NCBI GenBank assembly: GCA_025642065.1
Contig: JAODUP010001337.1
Coordinates: forward strand, 1 to 64,000
Direction: 5' to 3'
DNA from: Paralvinella palmiformis
Taxonomy: Eukaryota; Annelida; Polychaeta; Terebellida; Alvinellidae
Length of the DNA: 64,000 nucleotides
In this document: positions 61,481 through 64,000 of the stretch, in pieces
Numbering within the stretch: position 1 is the stretch's first letter
Layout: every line of letters begins with the position of its first letter
Notes under the pieces: model-generated
Told to the model about the DNA's origin: nothing
Database searches by the model: none
What the model saw: the letters and a program-made list of their open reading frames with translations, nothing else
Position numbers and translations under genes: made by a program

Positions 61481-61570
61481 CATTACCAAATAAATTGTTT
61501 TAAGCCTATAACACCCATTTAGAATGTATTTAATTAGCATATTACATTCATTTAAATAATGTACAAATCA

Positions 61571-61575
<5 letters not shown>

Positions 61576-61657
<82 letters not shown>
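61576..61657. repeat. (AT)n microsatellite
   Basis: About 80 bp of pure AT, among the longest in the window. Confidence 0.98.
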
Positions 61658-61658
<1 letters not shown>

Positions 61659-61999
61659 CACAATCTAATTAAGGTGAGAGGTTTGTTTAATCACTGACAT
61701 TCAATTAAAGCAACTTTTCATGTAATTTTCACGCTCTCATAATTAAAAGTTACATACTAATCCGTAAGCTGCTTAGAGTGACCCAGGTATGTTTAATTTT
61801 AGCTTAACAAACACACCAACACTTAAATAATCAGAGATTGGATCGAGATAATATTTCGTATTTCTCTATTAAAAGTAAACAACAATGGACTATTAGAATT
61901 GTGGATTATCACTTTATACTACAGGTGATGTAAATGTATTCAGTTTAAAAGAAATGACACCATACATTAGCTAAAAACACAGAAAGGTGATTCGGTCAA
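61658..61999. other. Unassigned DNA upstream of the candidate exon
   Basis: If the exon at 62,000 is real, this holds its 5' untranslated region and promoter; no clear TATA box or other element was pinned down. Confidence 0.35.
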
Positions 62000-62080
62000 A
62001 TGGAGCTGATAATGGCATTGGAAATATGTGGTGGCGCTCTAATGGGTGTTATTGGCATTTTGATATTTTCCGTTTTCACG
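62000..62080 (+). CDS. Candidate first coding exon of a small membrane protein
   Basis: An ATG in good context (CAAATGG) opens 27 codons that end on a codon boundary exactly at a consensus splice donor (ACG|GTATGT). The peptide starts MELIMALE and continues as a hydrophobic, glycine-containing helix ICGGALMGVIGILIFSVF, then Thr. A stop codon lies four codons upstream in frame, as expected for a true start. An N-terminal membrane helix of this size split at its end by an intron would fit a four-helix protein of the claudin/PMP22 kind, but that is inference from form only. The frame is too short for statistics, no second exon was found in the remaining 1.9 kb, and chance is a serious alternative. 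Confidence 0.28.
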
Positions 62081-62305
62081 GTATGTCAGGTTTCTAAACA
62101 GTCCCCTTGGTGTATCAAATAAAACAAACGAAACATTATTCCAATATTTGCTGCTACTTAATACCTGACGTGAGTAACATAGACTGTCAGTTTTAATTTA
62201 GATCGTGGTCTAATATCCAAGGACATAGTTTGTTACCTAGAATAAACTGTACCTTTTAATTTGTCGAATGTTGTATTTCCCTGAAATTTCCCATATTTGT
62301 TTACA
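62081..62305. other. Unassigned DNA, intron if the exon is real
   Basis: No feature was recognised apart from the donor-like start GTATGT. Confidence 0.35.
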
Positions 62306-62325
62306 ATATTACTATTATTATTAAT

Positions 62326-62356
<31 letters not shown>

Positions 62357-62380
62357 GCATCATCATCATCATCATCATTA
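62306..62380. repeat. (ATT)n and (ATC)n microsatellite
   Basis: ATT repeats with a slip followed by about 20 bp of ATC. Confidence 0.95.
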
Positions 62381-62689
62381 ATATTAGTATTAGCACATAC
62401 ATCAAACTATAGTCGTCAGTACTAGTTAACTTATGGTGGATGCATTTATTTATTAAGCACTAGCTAATTCAATAATCTGAGTATAAGGACAAGTGGTTAC
62501 ATACGGAATTATACAGTACATCTACATGTATTTAGCAGCACCTGTAGATCAACTGGCCTCGACTAGTATTGATGGAAATTCACTGTCGTCCTAAACATTT
62601 ATACAATTCTAGTTAGATATATGTTTGGTTAAATATTTTCCGAAATGATACCCGAATATAAAATCTAGTATCGGTGAAATTATTTGGCT

Positions 62690-62865
62690 TGGCAGCATTA
62701 TTGTATAGTACAGAATGTTCACATATTTGTGAAATATTTTCCTTGTGTATTCACCGCAGCGTAAACGAATACAAATCCCAGTTAGTGAGGGGAGAAGCTG
62801 ATAGACTAATCCTTGCCCAAATGAACAGCGGCATTTGCCTCCTTCAGCAGCCCTTCCGTTAAAAA
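62690..62865 (+). pseudogene. Possible retroelement C-terminal remnant, weak
   Basis: The plus-strand frame reads EYKSQLVRGEADRLILAQMN and then SGICLLQQPFR. The step LAQxxSGxCxLL recalls a motif seen in the C-terminal part of some LINE polyproteins. The match is short and no RT domain is near. The opposite strand is also open here for 86 codons without a known motif. The stretch is richer in G+C than its surroundings, which favours former coding DNA of some kind. Confidence 0.25.
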
Positions 62866-62869
62866 ACAC

Positions 62870-64000
62870 CTACTTCGTAAGGGGCATAAGGACCATAATG
62901 TCCGTTTGCTGTATTTAAAAAATATTGATCATCGTTGTCATATGTTATGATTCTAACATTATTAATATTTATGGGGTGTCGACATTACGTCTGTATCTTC
63001 CGTGACTAATCTCGCAGTTTATTAATGTTATTTCATTCAGGTAATACAGGTCGCTTGACAATGATGCTTTTCTTGCTGAGCCGTAAAATACTCAGCTGTG
63101 GTATGTACTTCACCAGATTATTGTGATCAACTGGATAATCTCTAATATAGTACATTGAATAATCCCATTGATGTACATCAACTAGGAAGGAAAAGTGAAA
63201 TACAAAAATCTCTCGGCTTCCATATTACAGTAGGGATATACAACCCTTTATGTGTTCATTATTAAATATTCAACATTATTAATGATCCATTGTTCTAATA
63301 ACTTAAATAATTTTAATAACTTTTTCTACAAAAATAAAACATAATAATAACATGACTCAATAGCTACCGTATTTAAAAATATGGCATACTTTTTGTTCAT
63401 AATAACTGTTTTTGTGTTTATGTATAAAGCATCAATTAGTTCAGTTTTCCTTGGAGTTATTCGTTATTTGCCATTAATTCACCTCAATCTGTAATTCAGT
63501 GATGAATACATACTACTGTATTAGAAACCGGAGACATAGGTGAGTGTATGGATATGTCCATATATGCGCAATTATGCGGAGACATAGATGTATATTGCAC
63601 GTTTCAGCTGTTGATAAATTACAAAGTCCAGATGGCAAACCATTAAAAAGTTAACTCTTAAAATGTTTTTGACCACTTCTGAATAATTCCAAAACAATCC
63701 CCCTCTTAACCACTGGACATTCCTGGTTATGAGTCTAAAATATATACTCATTGTTATACTATTATAAATTGCACTTGTATTGCAAATCATCAACCATAAT
63801 TTCATCTAGAAAACATATATATCGCGATCTAGCCTACGCATATTTGATAAACAGTGAAGTATACAGCTGTGAAAATAAACTTCAGTTTGGAGCTCACATA
63901 AGGCAAGGCAAGATTGAAAACCACACCTTTTGACTAATAAAACTAAATAATGTTCCTTCCAGCATAAAGGACAAAACAAAATTGTTTACACATACTAACA
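62870..64000. other. Unassigned AT-rich DNA
   Basis: No gene, RNA or second copy was recognised. Frames at 63,572-63,805 and 63,751-63,933 carry no known motif. Confidence 0.5.

Overview
This window looks like non-coding, repeat-rich DNA from an animal nuclear genome. It is about two thirds A+T by eye. It holds dozens of dinucleotide and trinucleotide microsatellites, at least six decayed pieces of non-LTR retrotransposons (LINEs, CR1/L2-type and a related type), several tRNA-derived short repeats, and many dispersed repeats with two or more copies inside the window. There are no operons, rRNA genes, convincing functional tRNA genes or CRISPR arrays. The overall style suits an aquatic invertebrate, perhaps a mollusc or other lophotrochozoan. 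That guess is weak: it rests on repeat style, not on a recognised host gene.

Layout. 1-9 kb: microsatellites, two short tRNA-like or SINE-like repeats, a possible TTAA-flanked MITE (2.08-2.64 kb), a recognisable LINE reverse transcriptase on the minus strand (4.5-5.9 kb), and a cluster of dispersed repeats (R, SINE-B, X, V/W; 6.97-8.65 kb). 9-25 kb: mostly unassigned AT-rich DNA with a decayed LINE gag-like zinc knuckle (13.2 kb), a diverged copy of repeat B (14.25-15 kb), four LINE fragments (19.3, 19.7-20.1, 21.4-22.0 and 23.7 kb) and a very long CT/AT microsatellite (24.5-24.96 kb). 25-30 kb: an inverted copy of block S, then the most striking object in the window, a 2,371-bp TA-flanked element with 180-bp terminal inverted repeats. 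It contains three nearly identical copies of one internal segment in +,-,+ orientation. 31-54 kb: blocks named P, Q, R, S, T and U here recur in the same order in three partial sets (about 32.5-39.2, 39.2-48.7 and 50.6-53.7 kb). This suggests old tandem duplication, or one very long unrecognised repeat. An L2-like LINE lies inside the second set. 55-57 kb: minus-strand copies of V and W with a small degenerate tandem array. 57-64 kb: the least repetitive part. It holds one weak candidate for a real gene, a 27-codon hydrophobic start exon at 62,000-62,080 ending at a GTATGT splice donor.

No set of host genes works together here. The biology visible is that of mobile and repeated DNA: LINEs that would supply reverse transcriptase, SINEs that would borrow it, DNA-type elements flanked by TA or TTAA, and microsatellites that repeatedly sit at the edges of these elements. 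All repeat-copy calls were made by reading and aligning by eye. Boundaries are approximate unless stated, and no database was searched.
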